Made by a program: the position numbers and the translations under genes. The notes beneath the pieces are model-generated. The model did no database searches. It worked only from the letters and a program-made list of their open reading frames with translations, and was not told the origin of the DNA. Positions 44,852 to 55,096 of a stretch of 64,000 nt of DNA are shown here, piece after piece. This DNA comes from Heliomicrobium undosum (GTDB lineage: Bacteria; Bacillota; Desulfitobacteriia; Heliobacteriales; Heliobacteriaceae), in the NCBI RefSeq assembly GCF_009877425.1, contig NZ_WXEY01000008.1, positions 62,001 through 126,000 of the forward strand, read 5' to 3'. Position 1 is the first letter of the stretch; the number at the start of each line of letters is the position of its first letter.

Positions 44852-46087
44852 TCACAATCCCCCCGAGACGATGCGAGTGAGACGAGCGGAGATGTCGGCG
44901 ATGTCAACCACCTCATCGGCCAGCCCTGCCTCGACGACGCTGCGCGGCATGCCGTAGACGACACAGGTCTTTTCGCTCTGGGCGAGACAGTAGCAGTCAC
45001 AGCGCTTTTTCAGTTCTGTCACGCCACGCATCCCGTCGCTACCCATCCCTGTCAGGATGATCGCCAGGATCCGTTGCCCCGCCCACTCTTTGGCCAGGGA
45101 GGCGAAGAGCACGTCGGCGGCGGGACGAACGCCGTTGACCAGCGGCCCCTTTTCCAGTTTCACGACTTTTTCCTTGCCCTGGGAGGCGACGGTCATATGA
45201 GTCCCGCCGGGGGCGATGAGGATACGGCCCGGCGCGATGACCTCTCCCTCGCCGGCTTCCGCCACCGGCAGGGCGCATTTCCGGCCCAGCGTGTGGGCGA
45301 GGATGCGGGTGAAATCGGCTGGCATGTGTTGCACCACGAGAATCGGTTTGGAAAAAGCGGCTGGAAGCGGGAATAGGACCTTTTCCAAAGCCACCGGTCC
45401 GCCGGTGGAGGAGGCGATGACCACCAGATCGACGCCTGTCATCGCCCTCTTTTTCGACGATTGCGTGCCTCCCGGCGCTTCCGGCGCAGCAGCGCTTTTT
45501 CGTTGCCCGGCCGGTTGCGCAGCCGGTTGTGCAGGGGGAGTCGCAGGCGGTTGTGCGCATGACTCAGGGGGCCGCGCCACCGGCGCCGGCGATCTCTGCG
45601 TTTCGGAGGTACGAAGATGGACGTCGTTGACCGGCTGGGCCTTTCGGACCGGCGCGGCATCGCGCTTGCCAGAAGTCAGTTTCCCCATGTGGATCTGGGT
45701 GAACAATGCCTGCAGTTGAGACCTGAGCCGATCCATGCTTTTGTCGGCGTCCGTCTCGGCCGGTTTTACGATGAAGTCCAAGGCGCCGACGCTGAGGGCC
45801 TTCATCGTCGTCGCCGCTGAATCGGAGCCGCCGCCGCTGATCATGATCACCGGCAGTTCTCGGTGTTCCCTGCTGATCCGCGCCAATGTCTCCAGGCCGT
45901 CGAGTTCCGGCATATGCACATCCAGGAGAACCACGTCGATCCGGTGCTGTTGCAGCCGTTCCATGGCGAGCAGGCCGTTGGAGGCCGTACATTCGACGGC
46001 GGCCAGTCCGGTGCTCTCGACGGCGCGGGCGAGGATTTTCCGGTACACCAGGGTGTCTTCGGCGATGAGAACCTTCAGCTTTTCCAA
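44852..46087 (-). CDS. cheB: Chemoreceptor methylesterase
   Basis: A 411-residue CheB. A receiver domain (about 3-120, phosphoacceptor in VVLLDVHMPELDG) is joined by a Pro/Ala/Gln-rich linker (about 150-215) to the esterase domain with the Ser in VIASSTGG, the His in VVQHMPADF and the Asp in ILTGMGSDGMRG. The TTG at 46087 lies 6 bases after AAGGAG and is preferred to a TTG at 46108. It removes receptor methyl groups. Confidence 0.93.
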   Translation of the reverse strand: MEKLKVLIAEDTLVYRKILARAVESTGLAAVECTASNGLLAMERLQQHRIDVVLLDVHMPELDGLETLARISREHRELPVIMISGGGSDSAATTMKALSVGALDFIVKPAETDADKSMDRLRSQLQALFTQIHMGKLTSGKRDAAPVRKAQPVNDVHLRTSETQRSPAPVARPPESCAQPPATPPAQPAAQPAGQRKSAAAPEAPGGTQSSKKRAMTGVDLVVIASSTGGPVALEKVLFPLPAAFSKPILVVQHMPADFTRILAHTLGRKCALPVAEAGEGEVIAPGRILIAPGGTHMTVASQGKEKVVKLEKGPLVNGVRPAADVLFASLAKEWAGQRILAIILTGMGSDGMRGVTELKKRCDCYCLAQSEKTCVVYGMPRSVVEAGLADEVVDIADISARLTRIVSGGL

Positions 46088-46104
46088 GAGGCGCTCCTTT
46101 GCGA

Positions 46105-48111
46105 TCAAATCTTAAACTGCTTGACGAGGGCTTCCATGGCCCGAGACATTTCCGACAGTTGCTGGGCAGAGCTGCTCGTCGCTTCGGCGCCGGAGGCCGT
46201 CTCGCCGGAGGCCATGCTGATTTCGTGGATGCTCTGGGTGATCTCGTTGGCCCCTTTGGACACCTCAACAGCGGAGCGAGCCACTTCGCTCACCTTTTCC
46301 GAGGCGTTTTCCGTGTTATGGGCCACCTCGTTGGCCGCGCCGGCCAGTTCCTGAGCGGAGCGGGCGATCTCCTGGACACCCTTCGACGCCTCGTTGCCGC
46401 TGCGGGCGGCATGCTGGGCGTTGACAGCCAGATCGCCGATCTCGCGAGTGATGGCGTTGACCCGTTCGGCCGCCGCCACGATAGACTTAGAGATCTCGCC
46501 GGTAATGGCCGACTGTTCCGTCACGGCGGAAGCGATCGTGTTGGTGATATCCATGATCTCCCGGACGACCTGGGTGATTGCTTCGACCGCTTTGACGGCG
46601 CCGGACATGTTGTCCTGCATGGCCTCAATCTGCTGGCTAATCTCGTCGGTGGCCTCGGCCGTCTGTTTGGCCAACTCCTTCACCTCGTTGGCCACGACGG
46701 CGAAACCGCGGCCGGCCTCGCCGGCGCCAGCGGCCTCGATGGCGGCGTTGAGGGCCAGCATGTTTGTCTGTTCGGCGATATCGTTGATCACATTGATGAT
46801 CTTGCCGATCTGTTTCGATGAGTTGTTCAACTTGCTGATGATCACGTTTGTCTCGCGGGCCTTCTCGCCGGCGTCGCCGGTGATGTCCTTCGACCGCTCG
46901 CAACTGCGGCTGACCTCATGGAGGGAGATGTTGATCTCCTTGACGGCGGTGGCGACGGTGTTGACTGCGCCGGAGACATCGGTGGCCGAATGGGAGACAT
47001 TGTTGATCCCGCCGGAGATCTGGTCGATGACGCCGCTGACTTGTTCGACGCTGGCCGAGATCTCCTCAGAGGCGGCAGCCAGGTTGCGCACCGTGCCGGA
47101 CATCTCTTCCACGGCGGAGGCGATGACATTGATGTTCCGGCTGGCGTCGCCGGCGGCGCTGGCTGTGCCGTCGATGCTCGTCGTGATCTGGGTGGTGGCG
47201 GCGCTGACGACGCTCGTCTTGGCGCTCATCTCTTCACTGGAGGCGGCCATGGTGGTAGCCGTGTTCAGCAGGCCCTGGGAGGCCTGGCTCAAAGACAAGG
47301 AATTCTGATAGATCTCGCCGATCATGGCCTGGAAGCGGGTAAGCAACTGGTTGAAGGAGGCCGTCAGTTTCCCTGTCTCGTCCTTCGACAGCGCCTCTCC
47401 GCGAACGGTCAAATCGCCTTTTTCGGCAAGGGCCATCAGCGCCTGGACTTGTTGGACGGGGCGTGTGATCAGGCGGGATACGTAGATGCCCAGGGCAATG
47501 GCCATCACCATGCCCAGCGCGGCGAGGGTTAACATGAAATTCGTGGCCTCGTGGCCGACCTGCTGGTTATTTTCGGCCTTCTCTTTCGCCTGGTCGACCT
47601 TCATGTCGATAAGACGCTCGATCGACTCATCAATTTCTCTTACCAGGATAGCCCCCTCACCGTAAATCAGGGCCATCGCCTGGTCATCCTGTCCCGATAA
47701 AGAAAATTGCACGATACGTTCGTACATCGGTTGCCAGCGATCGATGGCTTGATGAAGCTTCTGCGCTTCGCGCTTGATTTCATCCGCTTTTAGCGTTTTT
47801 TCAAACTCGGCTAGACTGGCAACCATTTTTTTATCCAATTCTTTGATTTTATCGACGCTGCGCCGTTTTTCCAGAGGGTCTTTGCTCAGCATGGCGTTGC
47901 GCAATTCAACGCGCGTGCGCTGATATATAACGGCAACGTCGGAGATATCATGCAGGGGCTCCGTATTTGTAACATATAAGTCCATGTCCGCTCTGTTTAA
48001 TTCGTTTATTTTTAAGTAACCTTGAATGCCGATCATTCCGGCGATACAGGCGATGATAAAGAAACTGCTTAACAGTTTCGTCCCAATTCTCAGGTTTTGA
48101 AACCATTGCAT
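46105..48111 (-). CDS. Methyl-accepting chemotaxis protein
   Basis: A 668-residue receptor. TM1 is at about residues 13-32, a four-helix-bundle sensor (4HB_MCP type) at about 33-190, TM2 at about 193-213, then HAMP and the signalling domain with [23 protein letters not shown]. It is coded between cheW and cheB and so is the cognate receptor of this array. ATG at 48111, 8 bases after AGGAG. Confidence 0.93.
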   Translation of the reverse strand: MQWFQNLRIGTKLLSSFFIIACIAGMIGIQGYLKINELNRADMDLYVTNTEPLHDISDVAVIYQRTRVELRNAMLSKDPLEKRRSVDKIKELDKKMVASLAEFEKTLKADEIKREAQKLHQAIDRWQPMYERIVQFSLSGQDDQAMALIYGEGAILVREIDESIERLIDMKVDQAKEKAENNQQVGHEATNFMLTLAALGMVMAIALGIYVSRLITRPVQQVQALMALAEKGDLTVRGEALSKDETGKLTASFNQLLTRFQAMIGEIYQNSLSLSQASQGLLNTATTMAASSEEMSAKTSVVSAATTQITTSIDGTASAAGDASRNINVIASAVEEMSGTVRNLAAASEEISASVEQVSGVIDQISGGINNVSHSATDVSGAVNTVATAVKEINISLHEVSRSCERSKDITGDAGEKARETNVIISKLNNSSKQIGKIINVINDIAEQTNMLALNAAIEAAGAGEAGRGFAVVANEVKELAKQTAEATDEISQQIEAMQDNMSGAVKAVEAITQVVREIMDITNTIASAVTEQSAITGEISKSIVAAAERVNAITREIGDLAVNAQHAARSGNEASKGVQEIARSAQELAGAANEVAHNTENASEKVSEVARSAVEVSKGANEITQSIHEISMASGETASGAEATSSSAQQLSEMSRAMEALVKQFKI

Positions 48112-48147
48112 GGACAAGGCTCCTCCCCTTTCCGCTTTTCATGTGTT

Positions 48148-48576
48148 TTACATCTGGTAGATGACATCTGGATCAAGCACCATCAACAGTTCGTTCTGCA
48201 GCTTGACCACTTCCTTGACAAATCGCGTCAAATCGCCGTCCATATTTGCCGGTGGCTGTTCCGCGCTGTCCGGGTCGATGTCTACGACAGCTCCGGGACG
48301 ATCGATGGGAAAGCCGATCAGGTCTGTCATGCCTGCCCGGGGCTTTAACACGATGCACACAAAGCGTTCTTGTTCGCTTATGCCGCCGATTTTCAACAGA
48401 CGGGCCAGGTTGAGCAGGGTCACCACCTGTCCGCGCATATTGAAGAGGCCGACGATATGGAGCGGCGAGTCCGGGATCGGCGTGCACTCGACGTTGCGCT
48501 GGATCTCCTTGACCGTGTGGATGTCCAGGCCGAACAAGGCGCCGTCGAGGTAAAAGGTGAGCACTTTTCCGCTCAT
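48148..48576 (-). CDS. cheW: CheW coupling protein
   Basis: A 142-residue CheW fold (KVLTFYLDGALFGLDIHTVKEIQ). It links receptors to CheA. Its start overlaps the cheA stop (ATGA). Confidence 0.93.
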   Translation of the reverse strand: MSGKVLTFYLDGALFGLDIHTVKEIQRNVECTPIPDSPLHIVGLFNMRGQVVTLLNLARLLKIGGISEQERFVCIVLKPRAGMTDLIGFPIDRPGAVVDIDPDSAEQPPANMDGDLTRFVKEVVKLQNELLMVLDPDVIYQM

Positions 48577-51500
48577 TGGGCCTCCCTTCTGCGAGCCAGG
48601 ACTTTTTCCAGCGCATCGAGCATGCGGTCCTTGTCGAGCTTCGTCTCGTAGTCATCGAATCCGGCCTCTCTCCCCTGGCGCCGGCTGCCCTCATCGGTCA
48701 TAGAGGTGACGGCGATCACAGGGAGATGAGCGAGATTCTTATCAGCTCTGATGCGCCGTGCCAGTTCGAAGCCGTCCATCACCGGCATCTGGATGTCGGA
48801 GACGACCGCATCGACCGGCTGGGCGGCCAGGATGGTCAACGCCTCTTTCCCGTTGCCAGCCGACAGCACCCGGTAGCCGGCCCATTCCAGGTAACTTTTT
48901 TCCATTCTGCTGAAAAAGGGGGTGTCCTCCACCAAGAGGATCGTCCGCTGCTGCCCGCTCCCTTGCCGGCGCTCGGCGACGGCATAGTGCTCCGGCGCAG
49001 CCGATTCGAAGAGTTCAAAGATATTGACGACGAGGACGATGCGGTTTTGCAGGATTGTGGTACCCATGATGCCTTTGGCTTTGATGTTCTCCTGATTGAA
49101 GCGAACCCGTGTCTGGACAATGTCGTGGATGCGGTGGATCAGGATGCCCATGGGGTAGCGGACCAGTTTCGGGATGAGGACATAGAGCTTTTCGGGGCGC
49201 GCGCCCCCGCTGTTGACGGGGAGGTATTGCTCCGGCTGAATGACGCGGAGCGAGTCGCCGCGAAACTGGATGAACTCCTTGTCGCCGACCCGTTCGATAT
49301 GGTGGGCCTGGATCGGCTCGATGCGGGCGATCAGGGAGAGGTCAATGCTGAAGGTCTCCGGACCGGAGCACTGGAAGAGCAGCAGGTTTTGCACCTCGGC
49401 CATATCGGCGGCTGCCTGCTCTCTTGCGTCCCGCTGCCCTTGTTCCTCTAGGAAGCGCAGGTTCGCCTTGGCGGCGATGCCATCAGGATCGAGGATCATG
49501 GCCGTCTTCCCGTCCCCCAGGATGGTGACGCCGGAGTAGCAGGCGCATTCGCCGAGGTGGCGCGGGAGCGGCTTGACGAGGATCTCTTCACCGTCATGGA
49601 TCCGGTCAACGGCGAGACCGTATCGCTTGGCGCCGATCTTGAGGACGAGGACGCGAACAACGGCGCTCGTATCGATGGCTTCGCGGCGCAAGCCCAGGAC
49701 CTGGCCCAGGTGAATGACCGGCAGCAGCCGCCCGCGCAAACGGAGCACCTGGGCGTCATGGAAGCGCTCGATCCTCCGGTTGGCGTCGCCCGGCTTGATC
49801 CGCACCATCTCCTGCAGGTTCGTCTGGGGAAGGGCGAACTTCTGGCCTGCCACCTCCACAATCAGGGAGGGGATGATGGCGAGGGTGAGGGGCAAGGTCA
49901 ACCGGAAGGTGGTTCCCCTCTCCGGCTGGGTGAAGATATCAATGCTGCCGCCGAGGCGTTCGATGTTCGTCTTGACGACATCCATGCCGACGCCGCGTCC
50001 GGAAACGTCGGTGATCTGATCGGCTGTGGAAAACCCGGGGAGGAAGAGCAGGTTCAGCGTTTCTCGTTCGGCAAGGCCCTCTGCCTGGTGCGGTTTGATC
50101 AGCCCTTTTTCCAGGGCTTTCGCCTTGATCTTCTCCGACCGGATGCCGCCGCCGTCATCGGCGATGTCGATGTTGACGCGCCCGCCTTCATGGTAGGCCT
50201 TGAGATGGATGGTCCCTGTTTTCGGTTTGCCCAGAGCTTCTCGTTTTTCAGGCATCTCGATGCCATGATCGGCGGCGTTGCGGATCAGGTGGGTGAGGGG
50301 ATCGGCGAGGGCCTCGATGATCGACTTGTCGAGTTCCACCTCGGTCCCTTCCATATGTAAGTCAATGTCCTTGCCGAGCTTTTTGGAGAGTTCGCGGATG
50401 ATCCGCGGGAACTTATTGAAAATTTTCGCCACCGGCTGCATACGGGTCTGCATGATCTTTTCCTGCAGTTCTGTTGTGATGTTGTCGATGTTCTGCAGGA
50501 TGCCGCCGAGGCCGGGGATCTGTTTGCGGTGGCTTTCGAGGCAGCGCAGGAGTTGATTGCGGCCCAGCACCATCTCGCTTGCCAGGTTGAGCAGGTCGTT
50601 GAGCAGGGAAACATGGACGCGCACCGTATCGTCGGCGATGGCCGCCGCTTTCTTCGCGGCGTCGATACCTTCTTCCGCCGACAGTCCCGTCTCCCGTCCC
50701 GCCGGCAACGCTTCTCCTGCTGTCCCGTTATGTACCCCTGATTGCTGGTTCGTTCCTTGGACGGATGCCTCAATGGACGCCTGAGATGTCAGCTGCGCGG
50801 ACGCAGGCGATTGCGCCGGCGACTGCCCTGCCGCCGGTGGCGACGTCATCGTGGATGATCGCACAGGAGCAGTCTCCGTCTCCCCCATTCCTCCCCGGAG
50901 GATCTGAGCCAGTTCCTCCAGTTTGGTGTTCACATCCAACTCCTCGATATGTTCTTCCGGAATATCCAGAGCGAGGGCGATCAACTTCTTTTCGAGGACC
51001 GTAGTAAAGAGGAAGACAAAGTTGAGGCCGGCGTCAAGGAAGTCATCGAGGCCGCCCACATCGCTGATATCGGTATAGGAATCGATGATCTGCCCGATGG
51101 ACGATATCTTGCGAAAGAACACCACCGGCGAGACACTTGCGCTGACGTTTTCGACGAGATTGAGCCGGATCTTGTACAAGCGGTGCCCGTGCTTAAGGGC
51201 GTCCGTGATGACGGTCTTTTCCTTTTCCTCCAGGGCCACCTCGTTTTGTTTGGCGTCGGTGACGATGATCGACGGCGCCGGCTCGGCAGGCGGACGATCC
51301 TTTCCCTTCAGGAATAACTCGAGCGCCCTGACGTGGGGAGCGATGTCCGCCGATTCGCTGTTTTCCACATCGCCGACCATCGCCTTCAGACAGTCGTTGG
51401 CTGCCAGCAGGGCGTCGACCATGTCTCCGTCGACGTCCAACTTGCCGTTGCGCGCCTCCCCAAGCAGGTTTTCCATCACATGGGTGAGTTCGACGATATT

Positions 51501-51674
51501 GCGCAACGCGAAAAAGCCTGCCGTCCCCTTGATGCTGTGAACAGCCCGGAAGATGCTGTGAATGGTATCCCGTTCCTGCCGGCCCTCGCCAAGCAAGAGC
51601 AGGCCGTTTTCCACGGTCTCCAGATGGGATGCGGCTTCCTCAACGAACTCCCTGATAAATTCGAGATTCTGCAA
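48573..51674 (-). CDS. cheA: CheA histidine kinase fused to a CheY-like receiver
   Basis: A 1033-residue hybrid CheA. The Hpt domain has H46 in FRAVHSIKGTAGFF. After a linker and a variable P2-like region come the dimerisation helices (ASEMVLGRNQLLR), HATPase (LIRNAADHGIE) and a CheW-like regulatory domain (about 590-735). A second CheW-like region (about 755-890, LLFQCSGPETFSIDL) and a C-terminal receiver (about 910-1030, VVSDIQMPVMDG) follow. Two CheW-like modules plus a receiver are more than in standard CheA. TTG start after AAGGGGTGGG, 14 bases after the STAS gene. Confidence 0.93.
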   Translation of the reverse strand: MQNLEFIREFVEEAASHLETVENGLLLLGEGRQERDTIHSIFRAVHSIKGTAGFFALRNIVELTHVMENLLGEARNGKLDVDGDMVDALLAANDCLKAMVGDVENSESADIAPHVRALELFLKGKDRPPAEPAPSIIVTDAKQNEVALEEKEKTVITDALKHGHRLYKIRLNLVENVSASVSPVVFFRKISSIGQIIDSYTDISDVGGLDDFLDAGLNFVFLFTTVLEKKLIALALDIPEEHIEELDVNTKLEELAQILRGGMGETETAPVRSSTMTSPPAAGQSPAQSPASAQLTSQASIEASVQGTNQQSGVHNGTAGEALPAGRETGLSAEEGIDAAKKAAAIADDTVRVHVSLLNDLLNLASEMVLGRNQLLRCLESHRKQIPGLGGILQNIDNITTELQEKIMQTRMQPVAKIFNKFPRIIRELSKKLGKDIDLHMEGTEVELDKSIIEALADPLTHLIRNAADHGIEMPEKREALGKPKTGTIHLKAYHEGGRVNIDIADDGGGIRSEKIKAKALEKGLIKPHQAEGLAERETLNLLFLPGFSTADQITDVSGRGVGMDVVKTNIERLGGSIDIFTQPERGTTFRLTLPLTLAIIPSLIVEVAGQKFALPQTNLQEMVRIKPGDANRRIERFHDAQVLRLRGRLLPVIHLGQVLGLRREAIDTSAVVRVLVLKIGAKRYGLAVDRIHDGEEILVKPLPRHLGECACYSGVTILGDGKTAMILDPDGIAAKANLRFLEEQGQRDAREQAAADMAEVQNLLLFQCSGPETFSIDLSLIARIEPIQAHHIERVGDKEFIQFRGDSLRVIQPEQYLPVNSGGARPEKLYVLIPKLVRYPMGILIHRIHDIVQTRVRFNQENIKAKGIMGTTILQNRIVLVVNIFELFESAAPEHYAVAERRQGSGQQRTILLVEDTPFFSRMEKSYLEWAGYRVLSAGNGKEALTILAAQPVDAVVSDIQMPVMDGFELARRIRADKNLAHLPVIAVTSMTDEGSRRQGREAGFDDYETKLDKDRMLDALEKVLARRREAQ

Positions 51675-51688
51675 CTGCCGCCCACCCC

Positions 51689-52000
51689 TTATCCGGCTGC
51701 TGACATGTCAAATATCTTGTCCAACTTCATGAGCCGGAACAATCCCAGTAGATCCTCGTTGAGCCCCGTGAGCCGAAAGTTTTTGCCGTTGCCGCATGTC
51801 GATTTATAGAGACCGATGATAAAAGAAATACCCGTGGAGTCGATATACTGCACCCGGGTCAAATCAATGACAAGTTTATCGTATTCACCTTGCTGGGCCA
51901 CGCGGCGCTTGGCCTCATCGACGATTTCCTTGACACGGTTGGCGGTGAGATCGGTGTCAATCAGCAAGATCAACCGATCTCCCTCTTTTTCGAATCGCAT
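51689..52000 (-). CDS. STAS-domain anti-sigma-antagonist-like protein
   Basis: A 103-residue single STAS domain like SpoIIAA/RsbV. S55 in YIDSTGISF is the conserved phosphorylation site. AAGGAGGGG lies 9 bases before the ATG. It is paired with the RsbW-like ATPase gene upstream, suggesting partner switching, although no sigma factor is nearby. Confidence 0.9.
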   Translation of the reverse strand: MRFEKEGDRLILLIDTDLTANRVKEIVDEAKRRVAQQGEYDKLVIDLTRVQYIDSTGISFIIGLYKSTCGNGKNFRLTGLNEDLLGLFRLMKLDKIFDMSAAG

Positions 52001-52034
52001 CGGAACGCTCCCCTCCTTTTCAACTGGAATCGCT

Positions 52035-52472
52035 TTATTCCTGACGAAGGGCGCCCCGCTGTGGCCGATCCAGATCGGTCCAAACCAACTGGGCCGCCAC
52101 ATGGTTGCCGGTAACGGTAATGGAAAAGCCCATCAGTCCGATGATCTCCAGACCGCGGTTTCTTTCCCGCATCAGGTCCTGCAACACGTCATCATCAACG
52201 GCTTTTTCCAGACAGAATCCTTTCCCCTCGTCCCAAACATCCAGGCTAACCGACTTTTCGTCAAGAAAGAGATGACAACGCACCTGTTTGGCAGGATCCA
52301 TCTTGTTTCCATGTTCAACGGCGTTATTGAGCAGTTCCCGTAGGGCGAAGTCAACGGCAAAGACCTGCTTGCCGCTGATGCCCGGCCCCTTTTCCCGGAT
52401 GTCTGTCATCACCGCTTTGATCGACTGATCGACCGCCTCAAAGGTCGATTCGGTTGTAAATGAAAAATTCAA
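52035..52472 (-). CDS. RsbW-like ATP-binding (anti-sigma kinase-type) protein
   Basis: A 145-residue GHKL ATPase. LRELLNNAVEHGNK forms the N-box and VWDEGKGF the G1-box of the SpoIIAB/RsbW serine kinase family. TTG start after AAGGGG. First gene of the chemosensory operon. It probably phosphorylates the STAS partner. Confidence 0.87.
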   Translation of the reverse strand: MNFSFTTESTFEAVDQSIKAVMTDIREKGPGISGKQVFAVDFALRELLNNAVEHGNKMDPAKQVRCHLFLDEKSVSLDVWDEGKGFCLEKAVDDDVLQDLMRERNRGLEIIGLMGFSITVTGNHVAAQLVWTDLDRPQRGALRQE

Positions 52473-52542
52473 TCCGGGTTCGCCCCCTTAGACCGTGGGC
52501 TTACGGCCGAAGCCTTACTCACACAGTCTTTTGTCCATTTCC

Positions 52543-52571
52543 ATTATAGCTACTGCCAAAGTCAGGTACAA
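52543..52571 (-). promoter_or_regulatory. Promoter of the chemosensory operon
   Basis: Minus-strand TTGTAC (52566-52571), 17-base spacer, TATAAT (52543-52548), about 70 bases before the RsbW-like gene. Confidence 0.65.
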
Positions 52572-52617
52572 TGACCGCCTGTTGTTGAAACGGGAGAAAG
52601 CGCAAACTTTGTTATAG

Positions 52618-52651
52618 GAAAAAAGAAGGAGGAGGGCATCGCCCATCCTCC
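52618..52651 (-). terminator. Intrinsic terminator after the VTT-domain gene
   Basis: GGAGGATGGGC pairs with GCCCTCCTCC around GAT with one bulge, followed on the minus strand by TTCTTTTTT. It begins at the gene stop. Confidence 0.8.
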
Positions 52652-52652
52652 G

Positions 52653-53315
52653 CTAACGAAATCGTTTGATGATAATCGCCAAGAGCCCCAGCGCGATCAC
52701 AGCCAGCGCCAATCGGCTGGCGTTTTCCACCGGATTCCACATGTCGTGGCCGACAACGGTCTCCAAGAGGATCGTGGGGATCTTGCCGAGGGCCGTTCCC
52801 AAGATAAAGGGGACGAATCCCACGGAACTGACGGCGGCCGCCAGGTTGACGGCGCCCGAGGGGACAAAGGGGGCCAGGCGGACGAGAAAAATGCTGCTGA
52901 ACCCATGGCGGGCCGTCCATTCGTCCCACTCGGAAAAACGCCGGTGTTTCGCCAGCCAGCGGGCGACAGGACCGCGCCCGAAGTAACGGAAAAGCACAAA
53001 GGCCACCGCCGATCCGGCGATCTCGCCGCTCCAGCCGATGAAGAGGCCGGGGCCCCAGCCGAAGACAATGACCAGCGCGCCCAGCAAAAAGACTGCCGGA
53101 ATGACGCCGATCAGGGTTTGCACGGTCATGATCAGAAAACCGGCAAACCAGGCGGCCCATCCGTAGGAACGAAGAACTGCCGTCAGTTCATCCAAGTCAG
53201 TAAGGGTCACCAGGTCGACGATCCGCCGTCCCGGCTCGGTGCCAAACAGCAGCGCGCCCACGACGACCAGCGCCAGGAGGGCCGCGCCTTTGGGACCAAT
53301 AGAGCGGGGATTCAT
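52653..53315 (-). CDS. TVP38/TMEM64-family (VTT domain) membrane protein
   Basis: A 220-residue membrane protein. The VTT/SNARE-associated domain has GWSGEIAGSAVAFVLFRYFGRG and FVPSGAVNLAAAVSSV, with hydrophobic helices near 12-28, 55-95, 105-115, 160-185 and 200-216. Relatives (DedA/TMEM64) move lipid carriers such as undecaprenyl phosphate or maintain membrane energetics. It overlaps the prfC stop by four bases (ATGA). Confidence 0.87.
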   Translation of the reverse strand: MNPRSIGPKGAALLALVVVGALLFGTEPGRRIVDLVTLTDLDELTAVLRSYGWAAWFAGFLIMTVQTLIGVIPAVFLLGALVIVFGWGPGLFIGWSGEIAGSAVAFVLFRYFGRGPVARWLAKHRRFSEWDEWTARHGFSSIFLVRLAPFVPSGAVNLAAAVSSVGFVPFILGTALGKIPTILLETVVGHDMWNPVENASRLALAVIALGLLAIIIKRFR

Positions 53316-54913
53316 CGCTCCGGCACCGTCAGAAACCTGATCTGCGGGTTTTGCTCAACGGCCCAGCGGACCGACCATTCGTTGCGGAAGAGGGCCACCG
53401 GACGCTCCTTGCCGTCGCGGATCACCATGCCGCTGTCGAGGCCCTTGACCGGTTTGCCGGGGTCGTACCCATCGAGCCAGCGGGCGACGCTGAAAGGCAG
53501 GTGCTGCATGAGGATGTCGACGCCGTACTCCTGTTTGAGCCGGTATTCGAGGACCTCCATCTGCAGCACGCCGACGGCCCCGACGACGAAAGACTCGACG
53601 CCGATCTCCGGCTGCCGGAAAACCTGAACGGCTCCCTCCTGGGTCAACTGGGTCATCCCCTTGACAAACTGCTTGCGTTTCATTGTGTCTTTGGGTTGCA
53701 CCCGGGCGAAGTGCTCCGGCGGGAAGACGGGAAAGTCCTCAAATTGAAAGTTCTTTCCTTCCACGCAGAGGGTGTCGCCGATGCCGAAGACGCCAGGGTC
53801 GAAAAGGCCGATGACATCGCCGGGGTAGGCCTCATCAATGATCACCCGCTCCTGGGCCATGAACTGCTGCGGCTGGGCCAGCTTGACGCTCTTGCCGGAG
53901 GGGACGTGTTTGACGCTCATGCCGCGGGCAAACTTGCCCGAGCAGATGCGGATGAAGGCAATGCGGTCGCGGTGGGTCGGGTTCATATTGGCCTGGATCT
54001 TGAACACGAAAGCCGTAAAGCCCTCATCGTCAGGGGCGACCAAGCCATCGACGGAACGCCGGGCCAGCGGTGCCGGCGCCAGTTGCAAAAACTCTTCCAG
54101 GAAGGGGCGGACGCCAAAATTGGTCAGGGCGCTGCCGAAGAACATGGGCGTCAGTTCGCCCTTGAGCACCTTTTCGATGTCGAACTGATCGCCAGCCATG
54201 TCGAGCAGTTCGATGTCCTCGATCAACTGGTTGTGGACGTCGGTCCCGAGCAGTTCGGCGAAGGCCGGGTCTTCGGCGCTGCCGATGGTGGAGGGCATCA
54301 CCCACTGCCCATGGGCGCCGCCGCTCTCAAAGAGCTCGATCTGGGCCAGGCGGCGGTTGTAGACGCCTTTGTAGTTGCCATCGACGCCGACGGGCCAGTT
54401 CATTGGGTAGGCGCGGATGCCCAGCACGTTCTCGATCTCTTCCATTAGCTCAAAGGGGCTCTTGCCGTGCCGGTCCAGCTTGTTGACGAAGGTGAAGATG
54501 GGGATGCCCCGCTGCCGGCAGACATGGAACAGTTTTTTCGTCTGATCCTCAACGCCTTTGGCCACATCGATGACCATGACAGCGCTGTCGGTGGCCATCA
54601 GGGTGCGGTAGGTGTCTTCGCTGAAGTCCTGGTGACCGGGGGTATCCAGGATATTGACGCGATAGCCGTCATAATCAAACTGCAGGACACTCGACGTGAC
54701 CGAAATGCCCCGCTGCTTCTCGATCTCCATCCAGTCCGAGACGGCATGCTTCGCCGCTTTGCGGGCCTTGACCGTGCCTGCCAGGCGGATGGCGCCGCCG
54801 TAGAGGAGCAACTTTTCCGTCAAGGTCGTCTTCCCCGCGTCAGGGTGGGAGATGATGGCGAAGGTGCGGCGCCGCTGGACTTCTGTTTGCAGTTCCGTCG
54901 CCGTCGTGGACAT
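53312..54913 (-). CDS. prfC: Peptide chain release factor 3
   Basis: A 533-residue translational GTPase, RF3. G1 is SHPDAGKTTLTEKLL, G3 DTPGHQDFSEDT, G4 NKLDR; the VKARKAAKHAVSDWM insert distinguishes RF3 from EF-G. It recycles RF1/RF2 after termination. ATG at 54913 lies 9 bases after GGAGG; an ATG at 54922 abuts that site. Confidence 0.96.
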   Translation of the reverse strand: MSTTATELQTEVQRRRTFAIISHPDAGKTTLTEKLLLYGGAIRLAGTVKARKAAKHAVSDWMEIEKQRGISVTSSVLQFDYDGYRVNILDTPGHQDFSEDTYRTLMATDSAVMVIDVAKGVEDQTKKLFHVCRQRGIPIFTFVNKLDRHGKSPFELMEEIENVLGIRAYPMNWPVGVDGNYKGVYNRRLAQIELFESGGAHGQWVMPSTIGSAEDPAFAELLGTDVHNQLIEDIELLDMAGDQFDIEKVLKGELTPMFFGSALTNFGVRPFLEEFLQLAPAPLARRSVDGLVAPDDEGFTAFVFKIQANMNPTHRDRIAFIRICSGKFARGMSVKHVPSGKSVKLAQPQQFMAQERVIIDEAYPGDVIGLFDPGVFGIGDTLCVEGKNFQFEDFPVFPPEHFARVQPKDTMKRKQFVKGMTQLTQEGAVQVFRQPEIGVESFVVGAVGVLQMEVLEYRLKQEYGVDILMQHLPFSVARWLDGYDPGKPVKGLDSGMVIRDGKERPVALFRNEWSVRWAVEQNPQIRFLTVPER

Positions 54914-55063
54914 ATGATCCATTCCTCCAAAATATCATTGCTTGTGTACAGTAAAAGCGAGGGAAAATCAAAGTCGAGGGTCAATTCCCAAAATGGCATA
55001 ATGCCACATTATAATAGTATACCTTCCCTCGGCGCAAAGGGAAAGTCCGCATCTCTTTAAAAT

Positions 55064-55096
55064 AAAAAAACCGGCGGTCCGTCACAGCACCGCCGG
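55064..55096 (-). terminator. Intrinsic terminator overlapping the end of the MASE3 kinase gene
   Basis: CCGGCGGT (55071-55078) / ACCGCCGG (55089-55096) stem followed on the minus strand by TTTTTTTATTTT. The stem includes the kinase stop codon. Confidence 0.9.
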
